Shown piece after piece: positions 6,801 to 16,689 of a stretch of DNA of 32,005 nucleotides. The stretch comes from a virus. Within the stretch, counting starts at the first letter, position 1. The number at the start of each line of letters is the position of its first letter. Both the position numbers and the translations under genes were made by a program. The notes beneath the pieces are model-generated. The model was not told the origin of the DNA, ran no database searches, and saw only the letters and a program-made list of their open reading frames with translations. Location of the stretch: positions 1 through 32,005 of the IMG/VR virus record IMGVR_UViG_3300021960_000310. One strand, given 5' to 3'.

Positions 6801-9800
6801 ATGAATCTTCAGGAACCACCATTGTTGGATTATCCACATTAAATCAATATTCTATTCAGAGATTAGATTCTGATACATTCAGACTTGTAAATGTTGGTGT
6901 TGCTGGAACTTATAGACAAGATCTTACAAAATCAAAATATACAAAATTTGATTCAATTGGAAGTGGATATCACATTTTCAAATATCCACAAATTGAAGTA
7001 TCTGCTAACGTTTCCTTTGGTGCAACAACTGGAACATTTAACTTCACTCCAATTGTTACTGGTGAAATTGTCGGAGCATATCTGTATGAATCTGGTAGCG
7101 GATATGGATCTACTACTTTAAATTTACATAAAAAACCAATTATTTCTATCAGCAAAGGTAAGAACGCACAGTTAAATCCAATCATTTCTAATGGAAGAAT
7201 TGTAGACGTTCAAGTGCTGAATAAAGGTTCAGAATATATTTCTATTCCAGAACTTAATATTGAAGATCAATCTGGTGGAACAGGAGCGATTTTCAGACCA
7301 GTTGTTGTTGACGGTAAAGTTGACGATGTTATTGTAATCAATCCAGGTATTGGGTATAGTTCATCAACAACTTCAATATACGTTGATCCAAGAGGATCTG
7401 GTGCAATATTTGACACTCGTGTCAGAAGTTTGAGTGTAAATGACGCATTCAGATTTGGAAAGATATCTGCAACACAATCGACAAAGATTTATTCAAATCT
7501 TTATAAGAATGATAAAGAAGATTCATTAGTTTATGGAATTTATGGATACTCTGAAGATCTTGCTGCAAACTATGAAAATCTCAGTGGATCTCACTCACCA
7601 ATTATTGGTTGGGCATATGATGGAAATCCAATCTATGGACCATATGGGTATCAAACAGCAAATGATATTCAATCTGGTATTATTAAAGTAAGACCTGGAT
7701 ATGAATTAAAAACTTCTGGTGTATTTGACAGACCAGCATTTGAACAAGGATTCTTTATCGAAGATTATCAGTATACCAATAGCGGAGATCTTGATTCACA
7801 TAATGGTAGATTCTGTAAGACTCCAGAATTTCCAAATGGAGTTTATGCATATTTTGCTGGTGTTACGACTAGTACCATTTCACCAGATTTTGTTCCCACC
7901 TACCCATACTTCGTCGGCAATACATTCAAATCAAGAATTATTGAAGATAATGAAGTCTTAGATCAAACATTTGATTTTAATGGGCAAAATCTTGTTCGTA
8001 ATACATTCCCATACAAGGTAAACGATCCAGATGCTGATTATGATTTCATAAATGAATCCTATGAAAGTTTTGAGCAACTTTCAATCGTCGAATCTGTTAC
8101 TCAGGGTGATGTCGATGAGATCAGAGTCATTGACGGTGGAAGAGGATATTCCATTGGTGATGCAGTAAACTTTGATTTTGAAGATGCTAATGGATCTGGA
8201 CTGAGAGGTCGGGTAGAAGAACTTAAGGGTGCTGGCATATCTTCAATTACTACAGAATTGGAGAGAAATTCAAATTGTGTATTTGTTTGGGATAATGATA
8301 CCCAAGTTTCAGCATATACTTTAGATGGATTCGATCTAAACAATAATGATACAGTTCTTGTAAGTGGTCTTTCAACTTCAGTACCATTCCTTGCGGGTCC
8401 AAAGAAAATAGGATTTACTACAGAATCTGTTGGATTAGCAGGTACAATGACCTCATATTCAGCAATTACTGGTGGAATCGATGAGGATATCTTTGTATCT
8501 TCAAGATTCAGAACAGTATCTATAGGAAATTCTATAACCATTGTATCTTCAAGTGGTACAGAGGTTGTTAAGGTTCTGAATGATTTTGAAAATGGTGTAG
8601 TAAGAGTTAAGAGATTTGGTTCAGCAGGTGTTGCCCACTCTTTCGGAAGTAAACTCAACTTGAGTTGTGATAGAGTTAAGTTACCTGTAAAGACTACAAA
8701 GTTTGAATCGCAGAGAGATAAGTTAATTTATTTTAATGCTATAGAATCTGTAGGAATTGGAACCACTGTAGGTGGTGCAGTAGAAAAAGTATCTCAGGTT
8801 GGCGTCACTACATCTAGTGTTTCTATTCCTTGTAGATCGATCTATATTTCAAATCACGGTCTTAAAACTGGTGAGAGAGTAACGTTTACAAAGACATCTA
8901 CTGCAGGTGTAGATTCCTTGATTGTTGGTGACAATAATCTAAATGTAAACACTTTCTATATCCCAGATAATTTTACACTCACAAGTGAAGTTTATGTAAT
9001 CAACAAAGGACAAAATTATATTGGTCTTACCACACAGGTTGGTTTGACAACTTCAACTGAAGGATTGTTCTTCTATAGTGACGGATCTGATAATGCAGAA
9101 TATCTGCTGAAGACCAATAAGCAACAAATAACTGGTGATGTTGATAGAATTACAACTACCGTCAGTACTTCTGCAACACACGGTCTGCAGAATGGTGATT
9201 CAATTAAGTTGACTGTTGTTCCCAATACTGTTGTTGGATTTGGTACAACTGCAGCACTCAACATAAAACTGAACAGTAGTGAGAAGAAGATACTGGTAAA
9301 TCCTTTAGGTATCAACTCAACTTCTATTAGTATTGTTGATGGATCGTTTACATATACAGATCATGGATATGAAACTGGCGACAAGGTTTTCTATGAAAGT
9401 GCAGAAGTTGCTACAGGATTGAGCACTGGTTCATACTATGTAATTAAAGATAGTAACAGTAAGTTCAGACTTGCTGAAACTTTATATGAATCAAACCCAA
9501 GCACAGAAAATGCTGTAAGTATCACAGCGACTGGTGGAGTAAATCATTATGTTTCAGCGATTAATCCAAAGATATCTGTCGTAAGAAATAGTGATCTTCA
9601 ATTCAATCTCCAAGATACTTCTCTGAGAGGATATGAGTTAAAGATTTATAGAGATAAAGATTTCATAAACGAATATATTAGTTCTGCTGATAGTAGAGAA
9701 TTTAATGTTGTTGGTCTTGGTAGTGTAGGATTTGGAACAGCGTCAAATTCTTCTCTGACTTTAAGATATTCGAAAAATATTCCCTCTAAACTCTATTATG

Positions 9801-12800
9801 CTTTAGAAAAAGGTGGATACATTAGTACTGCAGATACTGACGTAAGATCTCATTCTGAGATTGACTATATTGATAGTGAATATAATGGAACATATAGTGT
9901 CTTTGGTATTTCAACCGCTTCTAATAATACATTTAAGGTATCTCCATACAGATATCCAAATGTATTAGTGTACAATGCTGAAGATTGCGATTCTCTTACA
10001 TATTCAACAAAGTCTGCTACTGCTCTGAACGGAAGTATCAGTAAAGTCAAAGTAATATCCAAAGGATTTAACTTTGATAAACTTCCAAAATTCAAAGATG
10101 TAACAACTGTAAATGGTGTCAATGCTAATATTATTGGCGTTTCCACCTCTATTGGTAGAATCAACAAGATTAGATTCCGTGATATTGGATATGATTATTC
10201 TGCAGACAAGACTCTGAGACCAGAAGCATTTGTTCCACCCATTGTCAGTATTGATAATTTAGATACAATTGAAGAGATTGATATTCAATATGGTGGTGCA
10301 AGATATCTAAGTGATCCAAATCTTTTATTGTGGAATGATACTAAGAAAGAAGTAGTAGATTCAACAACCCTCATTGCACATGCACCAAACGGAGCAATCT
10401 CGGAAATTGAGCAATTAGCACCAATATATGGATTAGAATCAGAACCACACAAGATTATTGCAATCAATAACTCAAATGGTGTTGGTATTGTTTCTATGGT
10501 CAGTGGACCAACTGGTATTGCAACTTGTGTTCTTAAAACACCAATTCTTGGTTATACCTCACCTCCATTTGCTGTTGATGACAGAATATTTGTTGAAGGT
10601 ATTGAAATGTCGTCTCCAGACGGATCTGGATTTAACTCTGAAAACTACGATTATAAGTTCTTCAAAGTTACTCAGTTTGCAAATACAAGTCCTGCAACAC
10701 TGACATTCCAACTTGTTGATGATACTGGAGTTGGTCTTACAACTAACGCTGGTATTGCAAAAACATATCAGTCTGGATATGCAACAATTGTAAACGAAGA
10801 AAATTATCCAATTATTAATATTAACCAGAAGAGAGCAGTGTTCTCCGACAATGAGAAACTGTTCGTCAATACTGGAACTGGATTCCGTGCAGAAGATCTT
10901 TTTGTCTCCCTGGTAAGAGAAGATTATATTAAGGTTAGGGGAAGATATAACCTTAAGAAAGGTGATAAAATCAAAGGAATCAACAGTGGAGCTATTGCAG
11001 ATGTAACTTCTGTAGATAGAAAGAGATCCAAGTTTACCGTTGATTACTCTTCAAGATTAGATCTTGGTTGGAGTAATGATACTGGTAAGATCAGTGAAGA
11101 TTATCAAGTAACACCTAATAACGATTATTATCAGAATCTCTCATATTCTATTAAGAGTCCAATAACATGGAATGAACTCTCTGCGCCAGTAAACAGCATT
11201 ATTCACCCAGCAGGTTTGAAGAACTTTGCTGACGTTGGAGTTACTTCTGAAGCATCCAGTGGTGTTGGTCTTGGTGGATCAACAACTTCAATTGTTATTT
11301 TGGATGTCGTCAATGAAAGAAGAGTTGATACAGTTAACTACTTTGACAATGCCGTAGATGTTGATCCAAGAGTAAGTTCAATTAGTGGTCTTCCACAATC
11401 AAATGCTCTGCAAATCCAGAATAGAAAACTTACTGATTACATTGAATGTAGAACAAATAGAGTTCTCACTCATGACGACATTAGTAGCAAGTTCTCTAGT
11501 AGAGGATTTAAAGATACCTTTGTTGAAATTGAAGAGATTGACTTTGTTGATAATCATGTAAGATATGCAATTCAGATTGTTGATCCAGACACCGATGATG
11601 TTCAATTATCAGAACTTATTGTACAATCTTCAACTAATGATATCTTCTTATTTGAAAAATATACCACCTACTCAAATAGAAAACTTGGAGATTTTAGTGC
11701 AGATATTGATGATCTCGGAAGAAAGACCCTCATCTTCACACCAACAGATCCATATGAAACAGATCATGACATAAAGATCATAAAGAAAACATACCTTTAT
11801 CAAGCACTTCCAGCAGGAAGTACTGGCATTGGTACACAATCAATAGGTTGTGTTGATCTCGTTGCTTCATTTGTCGGTGTTAGCAGTGTGCCAAGTGGAA
11901 ATGATATTCAAACTCTGGCAGAGTTTTCTGACGCAAACTTCAGAGGATTGTTTGCAAATATTGAGGTTACTAATAGATTTACAAGAGAAACAAATTACAT
12001 TGAAGCAGTAATTGACTTTGATGGATCTGATACTTATGTAAGTGAGTACTATTTTGATCACAATACACAAACCTACAGTGCTTCTTCTGTTGGATTAGTA
12101 ACTGCAACCTACGATTCTGTTTCTGGTATTGTTTCTGTAAGAGGGCGCAATTTCAGTCAAACTGACGCACTTGATTATAGAACTAATATTGTTGGATTTG
12201 GCAACACAACTGCAGGTATTGGAACATACAGATTCTTACTGAATAATCAACCAGCAGGAACAGAGAGAAGTGCCAGACTTGAATCTGTTGTTGGATTTGG
12301 TACTGATATTGTAAGAGCAGGAACATTCGATATTAATACAATTTCTTCTGCAGCATCAATTGTTCGTGTTTCGGTTGGAGAAACTTCCGCGATACACCAA
12401 GTTAATATTCTGGCAAATGCAAGAGATCTTGAAGTAACTGTTACTCCAGGACCATTCTCTGCGGTTAATAATGTAACTGGTCTTGGAACATTTGGCAGTG
12501 AAATTGTAGGAACGAATTTCTACTTGAACTTCTATCCAGACTCTCCATACGATGTAGAACTTCAGTCTTTCAATGAAGTCTTCTACAGACAAATGGATTT
12601 TGATAATCAAGCAAATCCACTTTCTTATGGTCCTTCCAATCAACTTTTATTCCTTTCAGCATTTGATGGATTGAATGGTCTGAGAGCAAATAGAGTAAAC
12701 TTCCCAATTACTCACGATGGAAAACCAATTTATGTGAAGACCTTTGATCCTTCAGATACCACAAAATTAAATTATGCAACGGGTCTCTTTACACTTCCAG

Positions 12801-15800
12801 ATCACTTCTTTAACACAGCAGAAGAAGTTCTGTACAATCCAGTTTCTACCTTTGTTGGAGTTGGACAAACTTCAATGGGAATTGGAGCAACTTCAAACTA
12901 TCTTGGAATTGTTACCGATAAACTTCCAGAAAAAGTTTATCCAATTGCACTGACCCCAGATACTTTCAAATTAGCAACAACTCCTGAATTTGCAAGAGCA
13001 GGAATCTTTGTTACCTTTACTGATCCTGGACTTGGAAATGCTCACGAATTAGAATTTACTAAGAAATTAAGTAAAACTGTTATTGCGATTGATGGTATTG
13101 TACAGCAACCAATTACATTTACTCCCGTCAACCACAAGTTAGACTTTAATGGTCACTATCTTGCTGGAGGAATTCCTGCAGGCATTTCAACCTTCAACAT
13201 TAGTGGAATTTCGTCGGTTCAACCAAGAGATCTTCTCAAAATTGATGAAGAATATATGAAAGTTATTGAAGTTGGTTTTAGTACCAACTCTGGCGGAGAA
13301 ATTCTTGGTCCAATCAATGGTCTTATTGCCGCTGGTGCTGCCGCAACATTCCCAACAGTTTCTGTTGAGAGAGGATCTGTTGGAACAGCAGCAACATCAC
13401 ACACAGATGGATCTACTGTTCAAGTATACAGAGGTGCTATCAACATTGTAAAGAATGAAGTATTCTTCATTGAACCACCAAAAGGAAATAATAGAGCAAG
13501 AAGAAATGAGAGCAATCTTCCTTATGTGACTGCTTCATTCTCAGGAAGAACTTTCTTGAGATCTAATTATGATACCAATATGATATTCGATGATATTTCG
13601 GATTCATTTACTGGTATTGGTAAGACATACACACTTAAGGTCGGTGGTGCTGATACAACTGGCGTTGAACCAGGAAATGGAATTCTGTTTATCAACGGTA
13701 TTTTCCAGACTCCTTCAACAGATAACAACGCTGGAAACAACTACGATATTGAAAGAGACACTGCTGCAGGCATTACAAGTGTAGTTTACACTGGTATTAC
13801 TTCTGTTGACGGATCTTATATTTTATCAGAATTTGATATTAACCAGAATCAACTTCCAAGAGGTGGTTTGATTGTTTCTCTGGGTTCTACACCTGGTCTT
13901 GGATATGCACCTTTGGTTGGTGCAAAAGTTAAGGCAGAGAAAAATTCTTCGGGTGAAATTACAAATATTATTGGAATCAATACTTACACGGGTTCAGTTT
14001 CAATCAGTACAGCACTTTACAATGAAGTTACTGGAATCCTTGAAATTGAAACAACAGATTCACACAATCTGCGCGGTGGAGACAGAGTAAAACTTGCTAA
14101 TCTTGAATTTAGTTGTGCTTCAGCACATGCAGGTGTTACAACAACAATCTTCCCAGATTATGATTATGCCTTAGACGTTGATAATATTATTTCTGCAACA
14201 GGTGTTGCAATTAATGTCGGACCAAGCACAATTGCTCACACATATGAGTCTGGTGGAACAGTAGCAAGATTCTTTGATCTTAACTTTGGATCTGGTTATA
14301 GATCACCAGTTTCTATTGGAATTACAGATATTGCATATGAGCACAGATTTGTAAGATCTGCTTCTAACAGCATTACTGCAAGCACTGGTGGTCCATTCAC
14401 TCCAACTAAAGCGAAGTTTACCCCACATACTGGTATTCTCCAATTAACAATTCCAAATCATGGTTTAACCACCAGTGATACTATCGGAATTGCTACAGAT
14501 GGTCTGGTATTTACTTGCTCCGATGATGATTTCTTCACTGAGCAACCATATCCAAGATCTACTGATCCTGCTGCTGGAGCAACACTTGGAATTACCACAT
14601 ATACTACAAATACAATTAGTGTTGGAGTTGGTTCTGCTGGTGGTGCTGGAACTGGTGCTGTTATAGAAGCAGTAGTTGGTGCTGGAGGAACTTTATCATT
14701 CTCGATTACAAATCCTGGTCAAGGATATATCAATCCTTCAGTTATTATTCCAGAACCAAATTATGAGAACATGCAAGTTGTTGGTGTTTCCAGACTTGGT
14801 GTTGGAGCAACTACAGAAGTTGGAAGAAATCTCCTGCTTAATCTGACAGTCGGATCAGCAAATACTAGTGTTGGTATTGGATCTACATTGTTCCTTATTG
14901 ACACATTTAAGATTACAAGATCTGGATATGGTTTCCAACCAGGTGACGTTATGAAGGTAGTTGGTCTGGTCACTGCAAAAGACTTTGCAGCACCAGTTTC
15001 CGATTTCCAACTCGAAGTTGTAGAAACATTTAGCGATAGATTTGCTTCCTGGTCATTCGGTGAAATGGATTATATTGATAGCGTCTTTGGATATCAAGAT
15101 GGAAACAGAAAGAGATTCCCACTTTACTATAATGGAGAACTCTTAAGTTTCGAATTAGATCCTAACAATCCACTTTCCTCTGCTATTGACTTAGATTCTG
15201 TTCTGGTAATATTCGTCAATGGTGTACTGCAAACTCCAGGATATTCATATCAATTTACTGGAGGAACCTCATTCCTGTTCAGTGAGGCACCAAAGGTAAA
15301 TGACAAGATTGATATCTTCTTCTATGTTGGCATAGATGGTGTTGATGTTCTTCAAGTTGAAACTACCGAAACAATTAAAGTTGGTGATGACTTATTCGTA
15401 AGGAAGCATCCTTCCTATAATGACACCGAAGATCAACTTCGTGAGAGATCTATCACAGAAATTACTGGATCTGATATTATTGAAACTGATATCTATACTG
15501 GTCCAGGTGTAAATGATAATGTCTTTAGACCATTTGACTGGATTAAACAGAAGAAAGATATCTATGTGAAGGGTGATATCATTAGCAAAGTTAGACCAGT
15601 ACTTGAAACTAAAGTATTCCCAACTGCAAGAATTATTGGTGATGTTTCACCTTCTTCTTCGGAAATATTCGTAGATAATGCACAATTCTTTGATTATGAC
15701 GAAATCATTCTTGATCTAAACTCAGGATCATTCACATTTGACGCATTCATGGTCGATTCAAACGAACCAGTTTCTGCAGCATTTACTTCCACAGTTTCTA

Positions 15801-16684
15801 TTGCGGGTACAGTTTCGGCAGTAACTATTGATAATGTCGGTGCAGGATACACAACTTCCACAATTGATATTAAGTTCTCTGCTCCTAAAGAAGTTGGTGT
15901 TGGTGTTGGAACTACTGCAACTGCAACTGCAACAATCACAAATGGTCAAGTTTCTGCAGTTACAATTACAAATCCTGGTTTCGGATACACAAATACAAAC
16001 CCACCAAGAATTATTGCCGAACTTCCCACTCCAACTTATGAGACCATCACCACTGTACAGAATGTACAAGGATTTAGTGGAATCATAACTGGAATCAGCA
16101 CCACTACTGGTGTTGGTGGTCACCCACTTGCACTTAAGTTTAACTTCCGTGCAATGACAGATTATGGTTTAAATGGTGAAGCAAACGTTGCTTCAGACGC
16201 ATTAGATCTCCTTGCAGGTTATCCTGTAATGATCTACGACACAACCGTTGGAAATGGTGTTACTTCTGTAAACAGCAGTGATTCCGCAGTTGTTGGTATT
16301 GGGACAACATTCTTGGATAACGTTTATGTTGTAAGTTCTATAACAAGTCTTGCTTCAAATGCAGAAATTATCTGTAATGTTCATTCAAACAGTCCAGTAA
16401 TTGGAATTCTTGAAAGTGGCAATTTTGATGATCTTCAAGCAGGATTAACAACTTCACTTGGATATCTTTCCTGGGGAAGAATATATAATTACGACAATAG
16501 ATCCAATGGAATTTCTATTGGTGTCACTGGTTTGACTGTAGATGCTGGATTATCAACGTTCCCAACTATTCAAAGAAGAGGAAACTTCGGTGAGGGTAAG
16601 ACTGGGGCAGTACGTTCTAGAAAACCACGCGCAGATGGTGTAAGTCTTGAAATCGATAATTCTTTACCATTCTACATCCAATAA
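3839..16684 (+). CDS. Giant virion protein in the gp7 position (VrlC-like baseplate protein, 4281 aa)
   Basis: 4281 aa in one open frame, about 40% of the window; T4 gp7 is 1032 aa. The place between gp6 and gp8 is that of T4 gene 7, and cyanophage proteins here are often labelled VrlC-like, so I infer a baseplate wedge role. The N-terminal 250 residues are helical (FPKAVEFFRQYYLSL at 27-41; FIKHARNFYQSKGIAES further on) and may be the part docked in the wedge. The rest is almost all beta modules: GxGY repeats (near 752, 951, 1086, 1130, 1170, 1433, 3627, 4001, 4047), HG[LFY]-type modules (His 851, 978, 1673, 1781, 1842, 3409, 3541), a YHYH domain (about 1230-1365), and an RG..GT..SH.DG module (3178-3191). 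The block to about 3365, ending in STPGLGYAPLVGA, is one I recall as conserved in marine T4-like phages. No signal peptide or membrane segment is seen. Direct homology to T4 gp7 cannot be shown by eye. Confidence 0.75.
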   Translation: MSHFEKRVQLNKIIESQLPEFLVADFPKAVEFFRQYYLSLEHQGGNVDLVDNLDRYIKLDNLIPEVVVGEVSLTSAVSESDTTINVTSTKGFPEEYGLLQIGNEIITYTGITGTTFTGCIRGFSGISGYDVGISSVFSNVNKQNIIFSQTSAAAHNQSATVKNLSVLFLQEFYKKLKKTFTPGLEEYDFVSDLNVGNFIKHARNFYQSKGIAESIRILFKVLYGVNAEVLDLESRLIKPSSAEYIRREVVVAENISGDPFGLEGQTIFKSNDLNTNASVSEIEIFTRNNQTFYKLSLFVGYNDRDLVEGVFTIPGASRCLEPVSVNASVISVDSTIGFGESGTIISGDNVINYTSKSINQFYGCTGVTNQIELGDLIRADETIFGYENGDTEKRCDLRITGVLSGFKALSDIPLMEEDEVISTRNVGEIIDNPVGDKTFKQVFANSWIYNTSARFKVQSISSSVFTLFSEIDKSSLKVGDFVEILVGNSNIVVVPDPNNSNASYAQVSSINASSREVTLSNTGSFVPLPNVDYSIRRKLVKAKSSGVIITIGNDVYIANALNVYSNDADSYGYIASNSLPSYTIVENILESTLPDGTVNGLGDYSSYFQSYGTIKFSSPVDFRDGDEIRYTAANSLSGLESGQTYFVKLVAANEIKLYASKALLSGNESIRFGQNNNPGVHYFTLKRHENRTLSSNKIVRKFPLNQTFENKKGDERSVENIGILIDGVEITSPNSSDKIYYGPIEKFEVLNGGSGYDIVNPPNITISSGAGSTAYVEPIIVGNVKSIIIDPQDFDFEELLSVSLTGGNGSGCSLEPVVGQRFREMSFDSRKLSLGGGIDISNETITFLEPHNLGDGQRIIYNQNGNDPISIGVAYDPTNTATGSLVSGDEYVVRFVNTSTIRLFKNELDAFAGTTGINTIGLSAATTASGIHKFRTLSQNNLRSVKVLNSGSGYSHRKLRVRSSGISTEYNTVTFKDHGFKTGEIVTYESSGTTIVGLSTLNQYSIQRLDSDTFRLVNVGVAGTYRQDLTKSKYTKFDSIGSGYHIFKYPQIEVSANVSFGATTGTFNFTPIVTGEIVGAYLYESGSGYGSTTLNLHKKPIISISKGKNAQLNPIISNGRIVDVQVLNKGSEYISIPELNIEDQSGGTGAIFRPVVVDGKVDDVIVINPGIGYSSSTTSIYVDPRGSGAIFDTRVRSLSVNDAFRFGKISATQSTKIYSNLYKNDKEDSLVYGIYGYSEDLAANYENLSGSHSPIIGWAYDGNPIYGPYGYQTANDIQSGIIKVRPGYELKTSGVFDRPAFEQGFFIEDYQYTNSGDLDSHNGRFCKTPEFPNGVYAYFAGVTTSTISPDFVPTYPYFVGNTFKSRIIEDNEVLDQTFDFNGQNLVRNTFPYKVNDPDADYDFINESYESFEQLSIVESVTQGDVDEIRVIDGGRGYSIGDAVNFDFEDANGSGLRGRVEELKGAGISSITTELERNSNCVFVWDNDTQVSAYTLDGFDLNNNDTVLVSGLSTSVPFLAGPKKIGFTTESVGLAGTMTSYSAITGGIDEDIFVSSRFRTVSIGNSITIVSSSGTEVVKVLNDFENGVVRVKRFGSAGVAHSFGSKLNLSCDRVKLPVKTTKFESQRDKLIYFNAIESVGIGTTVGGAVEKVSQVGVTTSSVSIPCRSIYISNHGLKTGERVTFTKTSTAGVDSLIVGDNNLNVNTFYIPDNFTLTSEVYVINKGQNYIGLTTQVGLTTSTEGLFFYSDGSDNAEYLLKTNKQQITGDVDRITTTVSTSATHGLQNGDSIKLTVVPNTVVGFGTTAALNIKLNSSEKKILVNPLGINSTSISIVDGSFTYTDHGYETGDKVFYESAEVATGLSTGSYYVIKDSNSKFRLAETLYESNPSTENAVSITATGGVNHYVSAINPKISVVRNSDLQFNLQDTSLRGYELKIYRDKDFINEYISSADSREFNVVGLGSVGFGTASNSSLTLRYSKNIPSKLYYALEKGGYISTADTDVRSHSEIDYIDSEYNGTYSVFGISTASNNTFKVSPYRYPNVLVYNAEDCDSLTYSTKSATALNGSISKVKVISKGFNFDKLPKFKDVTTVNGVNANIIGVSTSIGRINKIRFRDIGYDYSADKTLRPEAFVPPIVSIDNLDTIEEIDIQYGGARYLSDPNLLLWNDTKKEVVDSTTLIAHAPNGAISEIEQLAPIYGLESEPHKIIAINNSNGVGIVSMVSGPTGIATCVLKTPILGYTSPPFAVDDRIFVEGIEMSSPDGSGFNSENYDYKFFKVTQFANTSPATLTFQLVDDTGVGLTTNAGIAKTYQSGYATIVNEENYPIININQKRAVFSDNEKLFVNTGTGFRAEDLFVSLVREDYIKVRGRYNLKKGDKIKGINSGAIADVTSVDRKRSKFTVDYSSRLDLGWSNDTGKISEDYQVTPNNDYYQNLSYSIKSPITWNELSAPVNSIIHPAGLKNFADVGVTSEASSGVGLGGSTTSIVILDVVNERRVDTVNYFDNAVDVDPRVSSISGLPQSNALQIQNRKLTDYIECRTNRVLTHDDISSKFSSRGFKDTFVEIEEIDFVDNHVRYAIQIVDPDTDDVQLSELIVQSSTNDIFLFEKYTTYSNRKLGDFSADIDDLGRKTLIFTPTDPYETDHDIKIIKKTYLYQALPAGSTGIGTQSIGCVDLVASFVGVSSVPSGNDIQTLAEFSDANFRGLFANIEVTNRFTRETNYIEAVIDFDGSDTYVSEYYFDHNTQTYSASSVGLVTATYDSVSGIVSVRGRNFSQTDALDYRTNIVGFGNTTAGIGTYRFLLNNQPAGTERSARLESVVGFGTDIVRAGTFDINTISSAASIVRVSVGETSAIHQVNILANARDLEVTVTPGPFSAVNNVTGLGTFGSEIVGTNFYLNFYPDSPYDVELQSFNEVFYRQMDFDNQANPLSYGPSNQLLFLSAFDGLNGLRANRVNFPITHDGKPIYVKTFDPSDTTKLNYATGLFTLPDHFFNTAEEVLYNPVSTFVGVGQTSMGIGATSNYLGIVTDKLPEKVYPIALTPDTFKLATTPEFARAGIFVTFTDPGLGNAHELEFTKKLSKTVIAIDGIVQQPITFTPVNHKLDFNGHYLAGGIPAGISTFNISGISSVQPRDLLKIDEEYMKVIEVGFSTNSGGEILGPINGLIAAGAAATFPTVSVERGSVGTAATSHTDGSTVQVYRGAINIVKNEVFFIEPPKGNNRARRNESNLPYVTASFSGRTFLRSNYDTNMIFDDISDSFTGIGKTYTLKVGGADTTGVEPGNGILFINGIFQTPSTDNNAGNNYDIERDTAAGITSVVYTGITSVDGSYILSEFDINQNQLPRGGLIVSLGSTPGLGYAPLVGAKVKAEKNSSGEITNIIGINTYTGSVSISTALYNEVTGILEIETTDSHNLRGGDRVKLANLEFSCASAHAGVTTTIFPDYDYALDVDNIISATGVAINVGPSTIAHTYESGGTVARFFDLNFGSGYRSPVSIGITDIAYEHRFVRSASNSITASTGGPFTPTKAKFTPHTGILQLTIPNHGLTTSDTIGIATDGLVFTCSDDDFFTEQPYPRSTDPAAGATLGITTYTTNTISVGVGSAGGAGTGAVIEAVVGAGGTLSFSITNPGQGYINPSVIIPEPNYENMQVVGVSRLGVGATTEVGRNLLLNLTVGSANTSVGIGSTLFLIDTFKITRSGYGFQPGDVMKVVGLVTAKDFAAPVSDFQLEVVETFSDRFASWSFGEMDYIDSVFGYQDGNRKRFPLYYNGELLSFELDPNNPLSSAIDLDSVLVIFVNGVLQTPGYSYQFTGGTSFLFSEAPKVNDKIDIFFYVGIDGVDVLQVETTETIKVGDDLFVRKHPSYNDTEDQLRERSITEITGSDIIETDIYTGPGVNDNVFRPFDWIKQKKDIYVKGDIISKVRPVLETKVFPTARIIGDVSPSSSEIFVDNAQFFDYDEIILDLNSGSFTFDAFMVDSNEPVSAAFTSTVSIAGTVSAVTIDNVGAGYTTSTIDIKFSAPKEVGVGVGTTATATATITNGQVSAVTITNPGFGYTNTNPPRIIAELPTPTYETITTVQNVQGFSGIITGISTTTGVGGHPLALKFNFRAMTDYGLNGEANVASDALDLLAGYPVMIYDTTVGNGVTSVNSSDSAVVGIGTTFLDNVYVVSSITSLASNAEIICNVHSNSPVIGILESGNFDDLQAGLTTSLGYLSWGRIYNYDNRSNGISIGVTGLTVDAGLSTFPTIQRRGNFGEGKTGAVRSRKPRADGVSLEIDNSLPFYIQ
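7526..7933 (+). other. YHYH domain inside the giant protein
   Basis: Residues about 1230-1365 of the 4281-aa protein. HSPIIGWAYDGNPIYGPYGY (1252-1271) is followed by LDSHNGRFCKTPEFPNG, then VYAYFAG and YPYFVG. This order (GWA-DG-PIYGPYGY, LD..NGRF..TPE.P.G.YAY, YPYF.G) is the signature of the YHYH domain family (PF14240), named for conserved Tyr/His. Its function is not established. Confidence 0.85.
15893..15931 (+). repeat. Two adjoining hexanucleotide repeats in coding sequence
   Basis: GTTGGT is repeated almost three times at 15893-15909, then ACTGCA three times at 15914-15931. They encode GVGVG and TATATAT, inside the GxGY module pair near the C-terminus of the giant protein. The period of six keeps frame, so slippage would lengthen or shorten the strand without breaking the gene. 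Confidence 0.7.
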
Positions 16685-16689
16685 CCAGA

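Noticed and set aside
8101-8658. Antisense open frame of 185 codons inside the giant gene
   Set aside because: Low-complexity Ser/Thr/Pro/Leu product typical of the reverse of Gly/Ser/Asn-rich coding sequence; no start context or domain.
15758-16123. Antisense Cys/Ser/Asn-rich open frame
   Set aside because: Composition is a shadow of the Gly/Thr/Val-rich repeats on the + strand.
3839-16684. Giant gene as several fused genes or an assembly error
   Set aside because: Frame is unbroken, module style is uniform, and no internal stop, gap or promoter/terminator pair was noticed; giant genes at this locus are known in cyanophages.
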